Assembly: GCA_017465665.1 (NCBI GenBank)
Contig: JAFTVU010000025.1
Span: 1 to 64,000 of the forward strand
Source: Oscillospiraceae bacterium
GTDB taxonomy: Bacteria > Bacillota > Clostridia > Oscillospirales > Ruminococcaceae
Reading direction: 5' to 3'
DNA length: 64,000 bases
Shown here: positions 34,305 through 42,984 of the stretch, piece after piece
How the letters are laid out: every line of letters starts with the position of its first letter
How positions within the stretch are numbered: position 1 is the first letter of the stretch
Translations under genes and position numbers: made by a program
The notes under the pieces: model-generated
The model's database searches: none
Told to the model about the DNA's origin: nothing
Seen by the model: the letters and a program-made list of their open reading frames with translations, nothing else

Positions 34305-36650
34305 TCAGAAGCTCAGCAGCACTCGGATGAAACACATGTAGTAGTACACGAACCATGTGGGGAGCTTTTCCAGCTTCGCCAGCTTGTCACGGCTGAACTC
34401 CATATTACGCCAGCCCAGCTTCCAGGCAAGGCGATGGTTCCATTTGCATTTTCCTGTGGTATCCAGAGTGATAGTCTTGCCCTGCTTAGCGAACATCTCC
34501 TGCTTTGCTTTGGCGAGGTTGTGCTTGAATACCAGTGCACGCTTCTGGCTGCGTACCATTCGGGTGTCATCTATCCTGTGGGCAATAATAGCTCCTGCAT
34601 CCACAGCGGAATTGAACATATCCAGCGCCTTTTGATTGCGGATAACACAGCTTGTATGCTTGATAGGGTTCTTCTTCATCTCTTTCAGCCAGATATCGCC
34701 GAAGCTGATATCGGCAGAGTTGCAGTAATGGTCCTGGCAGACCATGCAGCTTTCGCGGCTGAAGAAATATGCGTTCTTGTAGGCGCAGATAGTCTTAGGA
34801 TAGGAAAGAGTTTTTTCGCTGCCATCAGCGTAGACCACGGTAGACAGTCCTCTCCAGTGACCGCGGCGGTAATATAGTCTTACCGCATTTTCAAGGGATA
34901 TCTTCTTCTTTCTCAGCGGTACGAGAGTAGCGTTTTCGTGGTGACTTCCGCTGCAATATAGTCCGACCTTAAGCGCCACCTTTTCAGCAAGCGCGGTATC
35001 CTTTTCCAGCATAGCGGAAAAGGCTCTCATCTGACAGGGAACGAGCACCACAGCCACCTTGCCGTTAAACTCTCTCAGTATATCCACGTGCTTTAAGAGC
35101 GGCATATACATATAGACAGAGGAAGAGCTTTCACGAAGCTGTTCACAGGTTGTCGCAATGAATGTCTTGTAGCCGAGCTTTCCGTCCTTTATCTCACTGC
35201 GGGTGACCCATGCTCCGTCTATCTGCTTTGTTTCAAGCAGGTGGCACAGCAGCGCGGTTATCATACCGCCCGAAGCTGCGTTTGCACGGATGCTCTCGTC
35301 CGCTGCATAGCCCATGCGGCAGGCGATATGCTCGCCGATGTACTTTTCGGGATCGTTAAAGTCCAGCAGCTTCACCTTTTTCTTCTTAGCCGCTACCTTG
35401 TCTATCTCTTCTGAAATGTAACGGATATTATTGCGGGAGCTTTCCAGCACCTCGGGGAGGTTTTCCCTGATCTTGCTGCGGATGATATCATTATCCGCCA
35501 TAAATTCATTGAACTTTGTCTTGAGTGTCTCCAGTTCAAGAGAGGAGAAGTCTGCCGCATATTCACCAAGCCCGAACATATCCAGCACTTCCTTGTACTT
35601 ATGGCTCCAGCCGATAAGCAGTACAGGCGTACACTTTTCCAGTGCGCCTATCATCGCATGGAAACGGCTTGCGACAAGGCATTTGCTGCGGCCAAGCAGC
35701 TCGCGTATCTCCTCGGGTGACATTTCACGGGGATACCAGCGCACCATGTCTTTGTTCTGAGCAGCTTCGTATACCTCGGTGCATATCATCAGATCGTTGT
35801 TGCGGGGCTTCTGGCTTCCCTCACGCGCTGCGTTTGCTATCAGCAGCACGTTGTAGCCCTGTGAATTCAGCCAGTCTGTGAACTTTATCATGCAGCCCTT
35901 GTAGTCCACACCTTTTTTCTCGCACTTGCCCTGTACCACGCTGCTGATCGAGAGTGCAACCACATTATCTCCGTAGAAGCTGTCAGACTTGCACAGCTCA
36001 TCCACCTTTTCAGCCCAGTATTCGCTGTCGGGCATGGAGAACGCTCCATCCGCGCAGAGTTTAACGTTCTTTGTAATACCTATTCCTGCGAGATTATCCT
36101 GTGTTATCTGTCCACGGGCGCAGATGAGCTTTATCTTAGGCAGTATCCACTTCGCAAGGAACTTGTTCCAGCCGTTCTTGAATGTGCCCAGTGCCTGCGA
36201 ATACTTCACTACAGGAACTCCGCACAGCATGGGCACAGCCGCACATACGAATGCGTATGTGTTCATGATGAAGCCACGACTGTCCACAAAGGATATTCCT
36301 GCCTCATCGATTACTATATCCGCCTGTGAATATGCCTTGATTATCTTGTTCATACGGAACAGCTTTCCGAGGAATGGAACAAATCTCAGGAAGCTGTACA
36401 GTATAGCCAGAGGAAAGGCGATGAACAGCAGCTTTTCAGGCTTTGTGTTCACGACCTTTATGTTGTCATATTTTTCGGGCATTTCAGCTATCAGCTTTCT
36501 GTCCGCAGATGGATAGGTGGACATCAGCAGGATATCCAGACGCTCTCCGTAACGCTCTTTAAGCTGCTTTATAGAGCTCTGAAGCATGGCGGCAGCGCCC
36601 TTGTTGCCGCTGAAGCAGGCGGCGGTTATAGCAATAGTGATAGGTTTCAT
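34305..36650 (-). CDS. polysaccharide pyruvyltransferase fused to FrhB-like domain
   Basis: A 781-residue two-domain protein. Residues 1-390 are a polysaccharide pyruvyltransferase (ITAACFSGNKGAAAMLQSSI at the N-terminus; SRFHAMIGALEKCTPVLLIGWSHKY near the C-end of the domain). Residues about 425-720 match the coenzyme F420 hydrogenase/dehydrogenase beta-subunit (FrhB) family: RANAASGGMITALL, VVLVPCQMRA, LYCSGSH, ESCMVCQDHYCNSADISFGDIW, with clustered cysteines for Fe-S or flavin use. The domains usually occur as neighbouring genes in surface-polysaccharide loci; here they are one chain. Function together: pyruvylation of a cell-surface glycan; the redox role of the FrhB part is unknown. Confidence 0.83.
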   Translation of the reverse strand: MKPITIAITAACFSGNKGAAAMLQSSIKQLKERYGERLDILLMSTYPSADRKLIAEMPEKYDNIKVVNTKPEKLLFIAFPLAILYSFLRFVPFLGKLFRMNKIIKAYSQADIVIDEAGISFVDSRGFIMNTYAFVCAAVPMLCGVPVVKYSQALGTFKNGWNKFLAKWILPKIKLICARGQITQDNLAGIGITKNVKLCADGAFSMPDSEYWAEKVDELCKSDSFYGDNVVALSISSVVQGKCEKKGVDYKGCMIKFTDWLNSQGYNVLLIANAAREGSQKPRNNDLMICTEVYEAAQNKDMVRWYPREMSPEEIRELLGRSKCLVASRFHAMIGALEKCTPVLLIGWSHKYKEVLDMFGLGEYAADFSSLELETLKTKFNEFMADNDIIRSKIRENLPEVLESSRNNIRYISEEIDKVAAKKKKVKLLDFNDPEKYIGEHIACRMGYAADESIRANAASGGMITALLCHLLETKQIDGAWVTRSEIKDGKLGYKTFIATTCEQLRESSSSVYMYMPLLKHVDILREFNGKVAVVLVPCQMRAFSAMLEKDTALAEKVALKVGLYCSGSHHENATLVPLRKKKISLENAVRLYYRRGHWRGLSTVVYADGSEKTLSYPKTICAYKNAYFFSRESCMVCQDHYCNSADISFGDIWLKEMKKNPIKHTSCVIRNQKALDMFNSAVDAGAIIAHRIDDTRMVRSQKRALVFKHNLAKAKQEMFAKQGKTITLDTTGKCKWNHRLAWKLGWRNMEFSRDKLAKLEKLPTWFVYYYMCFIRVLLSF

Positions 36651-36761
36651 TTATTGATCTTCTTTCTTAGTGGTATCATGTTTTAAACGGTCATACAGAC
36701 CCACTTTAGTATAACATATATACAGTAGTTTGTCAAAGGAACAGGCAATAAATTCAGACAT

Positions 36762-36794
36762 AAAAAGACCGAAGCGTGTGCAGCCTCGGTCTTT
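36762..36794 (-). terminator. terminator of the lacI-type gene
   Basis: Minus-strand hairpin AAAGACCGA/TCGGTCTTT (36764-36772 and 36786-36794) with a TTTTTA tail, just after the regulator stop. Confidence 0.85.
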
Positions 36795-36798
36795 GATA

Positions 36799-37797
36799 TT
36801 ATTTGTCGCCTGTGGATTCTCTCAGTATCAGAGAGTGCGGCAGCTTGTAAAGCCCCATATCGGGCTCCTCTGCCTTGATGTTGGAAATAAGCTTCTCCAC
36901 CACTGTTTTACCCTGAAGATAACAGGGCTGTTCAACGGTCGAGAGTCTCGGAATAAACATATGGGAATATGCGATATTATCGAAGCCGAATACCAGCAGC
37001 TCCTCGCCAACCTTTATGCCATTCCTTATGGCATAGGTCATTGCGCCGATAGCGATGGTATCGGAAATGGCAAAGATAGCGTCGGGCTTGTTTTCAAGGC
37101 TCATGAATTCCTCGCAGCCTGCATAACCGCTGTCGTTGTCATAAGTGCCGTAATATACGATGGATTCGTCATAAGGGATGCCTGCTTCCTCAAGGGCACG
37201 TCTGTAGCCGTTCTCTCTGTCGATAGAGGACTGACTGCGTACCTCTGTGGTGATAAGGCCGATGCGCTTCCTGCCCTTGCCGATAAGCAGCTTTGTTGCG
37301 TCATAGCCTGCGATCTCGTTATCGATGGTAACGCAAAGCACCTTACAGCCCTCAAGACGTTCAAGGCACATTGCAAGATGGTATCTCTTAGCAAGATCGG
37401 ATATCTGCTCAGCGTCCAGCTTGGGCGCAAGCAGAACAGCACCGTCCACCGCCTTGGAGAACAGCATATTCAGCAGATGCATCTCATGCTCGGGGTCATC
37501 CCTCGTGGTAGCGATCAGAACATCATAGCCCTTGGCGTATGCCGCCTCCTGCATACCGCGGAGCACTTCTGAGTAAAAGCTGTGCTCTGTGGAAGCGATT
37601 ATCGCAAGGATACGCTTGGTCTCGCTCTTTCTGAGGTCACGTCCGAGGAAATTCGGGCTGTAGCCCAGCTCTTCCACTGCACGGTTTACAGCCTGTACGG
37701 CCTCATCGGAAACATTGGTCTTTTTGTTCAGTACGCGGGAAACCGTCGCAACCGAAACATTAGCCGCCTTTGCTACATCTTTGATAGTGATATTCAA
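36799..37797 (-). CDS. LacI-family transcriptional regulator
   Basis: A 332-residue regulator. Residues 1-47 hold the LacI helix-turn-helix and hinge helix (ITIKDVAKAANVSVATVSRV, LRKSETKRILAII). The rest is the periplasmic-binding-like sugar-sensing core (SDTIAIGAMTYA, GFDNIAYSHMF, LSTVEQPCY). The start is probably TTG at 37797: GAGGTG lies six bases upstream, and the family normally begins just before ITIKDVA. An ATG at 37836 gives 13 extra residues but has no ribosome site. The promoter at 37878-37906 contains a CG-centred operator-like palindrome, nearly identical to one inside the GH94 promoter, so it probably regulates itself and the phosphorylase. Confidence 0.92.
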   Translation of the reverse strand: MNITIKDVAKAANVSVATVSRVLNKKTNVSDEAVQAVNRAVEELGYSPNFLGRDLRKSETKRILAIIASTEHSFYSEVLRGMQEAAYAKGYDVLIATTRDDPEHEMHLLNMLFSKAVDGAVLLAPKLDAEQISDLAKRYHLAMCLERLEGCKVLCVTIDNEIAGYDATKLLIGKGRKRIGLITTEVRSQSSIDRENGYRRALEEAGIPYDESIVYYGTYDNDSGYAGCEEFMSLENKPDAIFAISDTIAIGAMTYAIRNGIKVGEELLVFGFDNIAYSHMFIPRLSTVEQPCYLQGKTVVEKLISNIKAEEPDMGLYKLPHSLILRESTGDK

Positions 37798-37877
37798 ACG
37801 GTTCACCTCTTCATATAATTTTGTATTTTGTGCCATTCATGAAAAGTACATCTTCATATTCATTGTTGTATATCAAT

Positions 37878-37906
37878 ATAATACACCAAAAGTAAAACGT
37901 TTTCAA
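37878..37906 (-). promoter_or_regulatory. promoter of the lacI-type gene
   Basis: Minus strand: TTGAAA (37901-37906), 17 bases, TATTAT (37878-37883). The -35 box and spacer overlap the palindrome at 37892-37905. Confidence 0.7.
37892..37905. promoter_or_regulatory. LacI-type operator candidate (lacI promoter)
   Basis: GTAAAACGTTTTCA, a near-perfect dyad centred on CG. Its minus-strand reading TGAAAACGTTTTAC matches the GH94 promoter site in 13 of 14 bases. Confidence 0.65.
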
Positions 37907-37994
37907 TAGGCAATTTAAACAAAACGAATATATGCAACTTGATTTATATTGCTATAAGCCGTTTGAAATGTTAAAATAATATAGGGTGAATAAC

Positions 37995-38663
37995 ATGGAA
38001 AAGCAGATAAACAAGATCAATTATCAGAAGCAGCTGGATGCATTGATATCCTCTTTGGGGGACACCGTTCCGACATTGCTTCTTCACAGCTGCTGCGCTC
38101 CCTGCAGCAGTCATTGTATAGAATATCTCTCGCAATATTTCAGCATTACTATACTCTATTACAACCCTAATATTTCCCCTGCGGAGGAGTTCTACAAGCG
38201 CGCAAAGGAGCAGCAGCGGCTGGTATCCGAAATGCCGCTGAAGCACCCTGTTACCGTTATCGTGGACGATTACGATCCGCAGGAGTTCTATTCTGCTGTT
38301 AAGGGTCTGGAGCATATTCCCGAGGGCGGAGAGCGTTGCTTTGTCTGCTACCGCCTGCGACAGGAGCGTGCCGCGCGATATGCGGCAGAGCACGGCTTTG
38401 AATACTTCTGCTCCACATTGTCCATAAGCCCTCTGAAAAATACCGCAAAGCTCAATGAAATAGGCGAGGAGCTTTCAGAGATATATCCCGTAAAGCATCT
38501 GCCGTCGGATTTCAAGAAGCGCAACGGCTACAAGCGTTCCATTGAGCTTTCAAAGGAATACGGGCTGTACCGCCAGAATTACTGCGGCTGTGTGTTTTCA
38601 AAGCAGGAGGCGGAGCAGAGAGAGGCACAGAAGAATTCCGAATTGAAAGAGGAGACGTTATGA
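37995..38663 (+). CDS. queH: epoxyqueuosine reductase QueH
   Basis: A 222-residue protein of the QueH (formerly DUF208) family, which reduces epoxyqueuosine in tRNA, the last step of queuosine synthesis. The cysteine pattern is intact: HSCCAPCSSHC (residues about 32-42), CFVCYRLR, CSTLSISPLKN and the late NYCGC. These hold a 4Fe-4S cluster and adjacent metal site. ATG 37995 has AGGGTG upstream; a GTG at 37986 is less likely. The next gene overlaps it by four bases. Confidence 0.92.
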   Translation: MEKQINKINYQKQLDALISSLGDTVPTLLLHSCCAPCSSHCIEYLSQYFSITILYYNPNISPAEEFYKRAKEQQRLVSEMPLKHPVTVIVDDYDPQEFYSAVKGLEHIPEGGERCFVCYRLRQERAARYAAEHGFEYFCSTLSISPLKNTAKLNEIGEELSEIYPVKHLPSDFKKRNGYKRSIELSKEYGLYRQNYCGCVFSKQEAEQREAQKNSELKEETL

Positions 38664-38995
38664 AAGTAGCAGTTATAGGCTCGCGCAGTCTCAGAGTGGC
38701 AGATCTCGGCAGATTTCTCCCTGCAGACACCACCGAGATAGTCAGCGGCGGCGCGCGCGGTGTTGATTCCTCTGCGCGTGAATATGCTCTGGCGCATGGG
38801 ATAAAGCTGACGGAGTTTCTGCCCGATTACGCCGCACACGGAAAGCGTGCGCCTCTGCTGCGTAATCTGCAGATAATCGAATACGCCGATATAGTGCTGG
38901 CATTCTGGGACGGCACTTCCGCCGGTACAGGCTTTGTCATAGACAACTGCAGGAAGAAGAACATCCCTGTAAAGATATTCTATCCAAAAACATGA
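38660..38995 (+). CDS. small Rossmann-like SLOG/DUF2493-type protein
   Basis: A 111-residue protein beginning MKVAVIGSRSL with VSGGARGVDSSAREYA (residues about 28-43) and ADIVLAFWDGTSAGTGFVID, the nucleotide-binding loops of the DUF2493/SLOG superfamily (relatives of DprA and lysine-decarboxylase-like proteins). Members are thought to bind nucleotide-derived ligands; function is unknown. ATG overlaps the queH stop by four bases, so the pair are coupled. A terminator follows. Confidence 0.78.
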   Translation: MKVAVIGSRSLRVADLGRFLPADTTEIVSGGARGVDSSAREYALAHGIKLTEFLPDYAAHGKRAPLLRNLQIIEYADIVLAFWDGTSAGTGFVIDNCRKKNIPVKIFYPKT

Positions 38996-39020
38996 GCCTC
39001 TGATTTTTCAGGGGCTTTTG
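38995..39020 (+). terminator. rho-independent terminator
   Basis: AGCCTCTG/CAGGGGCT stem with TTTTG tail at the stop of the SLOG-like gene. Confidence 0.8.
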
Positions 39021-39069
39021 ATTATCTGCCTGTTTCTTGCCAATATTATCAGCGAAAGGGGCTGATATC

Positions 39070-39657
39070 ATGAAGCATACTGTTATTATGGATATACTTA
39101 TGGCGGCAGGACTTGCAATATCGCTGCTGCTGGGAGGTCTGAAAGCCTTTGCAGCGGACTGTGAAAGCGTACAGGATAAGGTGCTGCGGCTGCATATACC
39201 TGCAAACTCGAACAGCGCGGAGGATCAGCAGATGAAGCTGCGCCTGCGCGATCATATCCTAACGGAATACGGTACAGAGCTTGCAGCCGAAACTGATATA
39301 ACTGCGGCAAAGCAGCAGATAGAGGCTCTGCTTCCTGAAATAGAGGCAGACTGCTGCGCGTTCCTTGCAGAACAGGGCGCGGATTATTCCGCAACGGTGC
39401 AGCTTGTGGATATGTATTTCTCTACCCGTACATACGAAAATGTCACTCTGCCTGCAGGAAATTATACCGCACTCAGGATAACGCTGGGCAGCGGAGAGGG
39501 CAGGAACTGGTGGTGTGTGATGTTTCCACCGCTTTGTATACCTGCAGCAGCCGAGGTATCCGAGGAGCTTCCCGATGTGCTTGCGGCCGAGGGCACAGAG
39601 ATAGAGTTCAAATTCGCTTTGTATGAATTTCTGAAAAAGCTGTTTTGCAAGGATTAG
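39070..39657 (+). CDS. spoIIR: stage II sporulation protein R
   Basis: A 195-residue secreted signalling protein. The N-terminus has a signal/anchor (MDILMAAGLAISLLLGG). KVLRLHIPANSNSAEDQ, LRLRDHIL and NWWCVMFPPLC are the typical SpoIIR blocks. SpoIIR is made in the forespore and triggers SpoIIGA to process pro-sigma-E in the mother cell. Its presence suggests a sporulating lineage. The ATG at 39070 has AAAGGGG upstream. Confidence 0.92.
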   Translation: MKHTVIMDILMAAGLAISLLLGGLKAFAADCESVQDKVLRLHIPANSNSAEDQQMKLRLRDHILTEYGTELAAETDITAAKQQIEALLPEIEADCCAFLAEQGADYSATVQLVDMYFSTRTYENVTLPAGNYTALRITLGSGEGRNWWCVMFPPLCIPAAAEVSEELPDVLAAEGTEIEFKFALYEFLKKLFCKD

Positions 39658-39724
39658 ATCAGCTTGATCTGATTTGTTTGTTATCACCAAAAAAATCGAA
39701 AAAACTTTGTGCAAAAAACCGCCC

Positions 39725-39753
39725 TTGTAATGAAATCGTTTTACTGTTATAAT
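39725..39753 (+). promoter_or_regulatory. promoter of the GH94 phosphorylase gene
   Basis: TTGTAA (39725-39730), 17 bases, TATAAT (39748-39753). The spacer is almost filled by the operator candidate at 39731-39744. The leader contains GTCGGAC-TAT-GTCCGAC (39770-39786). Confidence 0.8.
39731..39744. promoter_or_regulatory. LacI-type operator candidate (GH94 promoter)
   Basis: TGAAATCGTTTTAC lies exactly between the -35 and -10 boxes. It differs from the site in the lacI promoter (minus-strand reading) by one base, so bound regulator would block RNA polymerase. Confidence 0.65.
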
Positions 39754-39818
39754 ATAAGTACCATCAAAGGTCGGACTATGTCCGACAGGCTAAATAACAT
39801 AAAACGGAGGAAATACCC

Positions 39819-42212
39819 ATGAACTACGGTCATTTCGACGAACTCAATAAAGAGTATGTCATCACTCGCCCCGATACTCCTTCCGCGTGGGCAAACTACC
39901 TCGGTTCTCCCGAGTACGGCGCTATCATTTCCAATAACGCTGGTGGCTACAGCTTTGTAAAGTCTGGTGCTAACGGACGTGTTATCCGTTACCGCTTCAA
40001 CGGCGTTGCAAACGATCAGCCCGGTCGTTATGTTTACATCAAGGACGCTGATACCAATGAGTACTGGTCTGCATCCTGGGCTCCCGTGTGCAAGCCTCTT
40101 GACGAATTCAAGAGCGAATGCCGTCACGGTACAGCTTACACTATCATCACATCCGAGTACAAGGCGATCAAGTCTGAGGTAACATACTATGTTCCCAAGG
40201 ATGCTACATACGAGGTATGGGCTGCTAAGATCACAAACAACGATACAAAGCCCAGAAAGCTGAACGTTACAGGCTACTGTGAATTCGTAAACGATCCTAA
40301 CTATGAGCAGGATCAGGTAAACCTCCAGTACACACTGTTCATCACCCGCACATACTTCAAGGGCAACTACATCCACCAGATGCAGAACGAGGTATACAAT
40401 CCTTACAGCGGACGCTTCCTCGGTCTTGCTCAGGCTAAGGTTGATGCATTCTGCGGCGACAGAGATTCCTTTGTAGGTTCTTACAGAAGCTACGCTAACC
40501 CCAAGGGTATTGAAGAGGGTCTTAAGGGCGATCTGAACTACAACACCAACTCCTGTGGCGCGCTGCAGAGCGATATCGTTCTCCAGCCCGGCGAGACAAA
40601 GGAGCTGACATACGTTATCGGCGGCGCAAGAACAGAAGCTGAGATCAGCGCTCTGCTTGCTAAGTACGATGCAGCAGGCACAGTAGAAAAGGAGCTTGCT
40701 GAGCTTAAGGAATACTGGCATTCCAAGCTTGCTAATCTGCAGGTAAACACACCTGATAAGAACTTCAACAACATGGTAAATACCTGGAACGCATACAACT
40801 GCTTCATCACCTTTATCTGGTCCAGAGCAGCTTCCTTCCAGTACTGCGGTCTGAGAAACGGCTTCGGCTACCGTGATACTGTACAGGATATCCAGGGTAT
40901 CATCCACCTTGCTCCCGAGATGGCTAAGCAGCAGATCATCTTCATGCTTTCCGCTCAGGTAACAAACGGTGCAGGTCTGCCTCTCGTTAAGTACACACAC
41001 CAGGCTGGCCAGGAGAACCATCCCGATGAGGAGGATGAGAACACCGCATACGCAAAGGAAACAGGTCACCCCAGCTATCGTGCAGACGATGCTCTGTGGC
41101 TGTTCCCCACTATCTACAAGTACATTTCCGAGAGCGGCGACAGCGCATTCCTCGATGAGGAGATCTTCTATGCTAACGATGGCGAAAAGGGCACTGTATA
41201 CGATCACCTGAAGAGAGCTATCGACTTCTCCATGAACCACCTCGGTAACCACGGTATGCCTGCAGGTCTGCACGCTGACTGGAATGACTGTCTGCGCCTT
41301 GGCAAGAAAGGCGAGTCCACATTCGTTGCATTCCAGCTTGTTTACGCTATCAAGATCCTGCGTACATACGCAGTTGAGAAGAACGACGCTGATTACATCA
41401 AGTACCTCGACGAGATCGGCGCTAAGCTGGATGAGATCCTTGCAGCTTGCTGGAACGAGGACAGATGGATCAGAGGCTACAAGGAAGACGGAACTATCAT
41501 CGGTCAGCGCACCGATCCCGAGGCTTCTATGTGGCTGAATCCCCAGTCCTGGTCCGTAATCTCCGGCTTTGGTACAAAGGAGCAGCAGGAGAAGGCTATG
41601 GACAGCGTTTACAGAGAGCTGAACACTCCCTACGGCGCAATGGTAATGTATCCTCCTTATGTAAATCATGGCTTCCCCGGCGCACTGATGCAGTGCTTCA
41701 ACAAGTGCACCAAGGAGAATGCAGGCGTATTCTCTCAGCCTCAGGGCTGGCTGATCCTTGCTGAGTCCAAGCTGGGTCACGGTAACCGTGCATATCAGTA
41801 CTGGACAGAGGCGGCTCCTGCAACATACAATGATAATGCAGAGCGCAGAGTACTTGAGCCGTATGTATACGGTCAGTTCGTTGAGGGTAAGGATTCTCCC
41901 TTTGCAGGCCGTGCACACGTTCACTGGCTGACAGGTACTGCTTCCACTGTAATGGTAGGTACAACAGAGGGTATCCTCGGTCTCAATCCTGAGACAAAGG
42001 GTCTTGTTATCGATCCCTCTATCCCCTCCGAGTGGAAGGAATACACAATGGAGAAGACATTCCGTGGTAAGAAGCTTCACGTTACTGTTAAGAATCCCAA
42101 CGGTTCCGAGCACGGCGTAAAGGCTGTTATCGTAAACGGCGAGAAGATCGAGGGCAAGTTGATCCTTGACTCCATCCTCAAGCCTGAGAATGATGTTATC
42201 ATCGAGATGTAA
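39819..42212 (+). CDS. GH94 glycoside phosphorylase (cellobiose phosphorylase-like)
   Basis: A 797-residue cytoplasmic protein without signal peptide. The beta-sandwich N-domain opens MNYGHFDELNKEYVITRPDT with NYLGSPEYGAIISNNAGGYS. The (alpha/alpha)6 barrel carries GYRDTVQDIQG, and HADWNDCL with the catalytic general acid Asp490. Later come LNPQSWSVISG and RAHVHWLTGTAS (phosphate site). This matches disaccharide phosphorylases of family GH94. Cellobiose phosphorylase is the likeliest assignment, but sections such as ENAGVFSQPQGWLILAESKL differ from classical CBP, so another beta-glucoside is possible. The product would be a sugar-1-phosphate and free sugar. It is probably repressed by the LacI-type protein encoded at 36799. 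Codon bias suggests high expression. Confidence 0.9.
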   Translation: MNYGHFDELNKEYVITRPDTPSAWANYLGSPEYGAIISNNAGGYSFVKSGANGRVIRYRFNGVANDQPGRYVYIKDADTNEYWSASWAPVCKPLDEFKSECRHGTAYTIITSEYKAIKSEVTYYVPKDATYEVWAAKITNNDTKPRKLNVTGYCEFVNDPNYEQDQVNLQYTLFITRTYFKGNYIHQMQNEVYNPYSGRFLGLAQAKVDAFCGDRDSFVGSYRSYANPKGIEEGLKGDLNYNTNSCGALQSDIVLQPGETKELTYVIGGARTEAEISALLAKYDAAGTVEKELAELKEYWHSKLANLQVNTPDKNFNNMVNTWNAYNCFITFIWSRAASFQYCGLRNGFGYRDTVQDIQGIIHLAPEMAKQQIIFMLSAQVTNGAGLPLVKYTHQAGQENHPDEEDENTAYAKETGHPSYRADDALWLFPTIYKYISESGDSAFLDEEIFYANDGEKGTVYDHLKRAIDFSMNHLGNHGMPAGLHADWNDCLRLGKKGESTFVAFQLVYAIKILRTYAVEKNDADYIKYLDEIGAKLDEILAACWNEDRWIRGYKEDGTIIGQRTDPEASMWLNPQSWSVISGFGTKEQQEKAMDSVYRELNTPYGAMVMYPPYVNHGFPGALMQCFNKCTKENAGVFSQPQGWLILAESKLGHGNRAYQYWTEAAPATYNDNAERRVLEPYVYGQFVEGKDSPFAGRAHVHWLTGTASTVMVGTTEGILGLNPETKGLVIDPSIPSEWKEYTMEKTFRGKKLHVTVKNPNGSEHGVKAVIVNGEKIEGKLILDSILKPENDVIIEM

Positions 42213-42230
42213 TTAAATTACATAAGATCC

Positions 42231-42262
42231 ATCCCCCGTTCCTGTGAACGGGGGATATTTGT
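42231..42262 (+). terminator. terminator of the GH94 gene
   Basis: ATCCCCCGTTC/GAACGGGGGAT stem, CTGT loop, ATTTGTTATTT tail. Confidence 0.88.
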
Positions 42263-42316
42263 TATTTCAGAACAAAACAATGCTTATAGTCGTTTGGAAT
42301 TAGTTTATAAATACTA

Positions 42317-42345
42317 TTGACACTATTTGCGAAAAGATGAATACT
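42317..42345 (+). promoter_or_regulatory. promoter of the TM2 protein gene
   Basis: TTGACA (42317-42322), 17 bases, AATACT (42340-42345). The surrounding ATTGACACTRT...ATACTAC pattern recurs at 43051-43083. Confidence 0.6.
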
Positions 42346-42404
42346 ACGAAATGTACAGTGCTGGAGCACAAATATATGTTACAAGTAGGAAAGGAGGTTC
42401 TGAA

Positions 42405-42605
42405 ATGGAGAAGATACCTGCTATACTTATCACGTTTTTTCTGGGTGGATTCGGTATACACAGATTTCTGGCAGGTAAGATCGGCACAGGCGTTGTCTGG
42501 ATGCTGACGGGCGGCTGCTTCGGAATAGGCTGGCTTGTCGATCTTATCATGGTATGCACAGGCAAGTTCATGAAAAAAGACGGCACTCCCTGGGTAACGG
42601 AATGA
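42405..42605 (+). CDS. TM2-domain membrane protein
   Basis: A 66-residue protein with two hydrophobic helices: AILITFFLGGFGIHRFLAGK, then TGVVWMLTGGCFGIGWLVDL ending in DLIMVCTGKF. This is a textbook TM2 domain (GxxGxHxFYxG-like first helix and a DL/DxxxI second helix). The function of bacterial TM2 proteins is unknown. The ATG at 42405 has AAAGGAGG upstream; longer in-frame extensions overlap the promoter. Confidence 0.88.
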   Translation: MEKIPAILITFFLGGFGIHRFLAGKIGTGVVWMLTGGCFGIGWLVDLIMVCTGKFMKKDGTPWVTE

Positions 42606-42613
42606 TGCAGAAA

Positions 42614-42648
42614 AGACCGAGAAGCGAATAGCTTTTCGGTCTACTTTT
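42614..42648. terminator. bidirectional terminator
   Basis: AGACCGAGAAGC/GCTTTTCGGTCT stem between the convergent TM2 and XRE genes, with A and T runs on the two sides. Confidence 0.82.
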
Positions 42649-42657
42649 CCTATTGTG

Positions 42658-42984
42658 TCACAACAGTTCCCTTGCTTTCTGCAAAAGCTCCAGCATTGCC
42701 TGCTGTTTTTCGGGAGGTATCTGCATGAACAGCTCATACGCCTGCTGAGCAGGAGTCTGTTCTTTGGGATAATCAAGCTTTTCAAACAGACTTTCGGGAG
42801 AGATCTGCAGCCCTCTGCATATCCTCATTATAGTTTCCAGCGATGCCTTTTTTTCTCCGCGTTCTATCTGCCCGATGTATGTGGGGTGCAGCTCGCACAG
42901 CTCGGATAGCTTTTCCTGGCTGAGCTTCTGTTGTTTGCGGTAGTATTTTACGCGGTCACCGAACTGCTTTATGATATCATTCAT
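42658..42984 (-). CDS. XRE-family transcriptional regulator
   Basis: A 108-residue protein. Residues 8-65 are a Cro/CI-type helix-turn-helix (QQKLSQEKLSELCELHPTYI, GQIERGEKKASLETIMRICR). This form (LHPTYIGQIERGEK) is common in small autoregulators. The C-terminal 35 residues are an amphipathic helix (IPPEKQQAMLELLQKARELL) likely used to dimerise. ATG 42984 has GGGAGGG upstream. Two similar promoters lie on either side (42317 and 43052). Confidence 0.85.
   Translation of the reverse strand: MNDIIKQFGDRVKYYRKQQKLSQEKLSELCELHPTYIGQIERGEKKASLETIMRICRGLQISPESLFEKLDYPKEQTPAQQAYELFMQIPPEKQQAMLELLQKARELL

Noticed and set aside
39747..42113. 788-codon open frame antisense to the GH94 gene
   Set aside because: Shadow frame of a codon-biased gene; cysteine- and leucine-rich with no recognisable domain.
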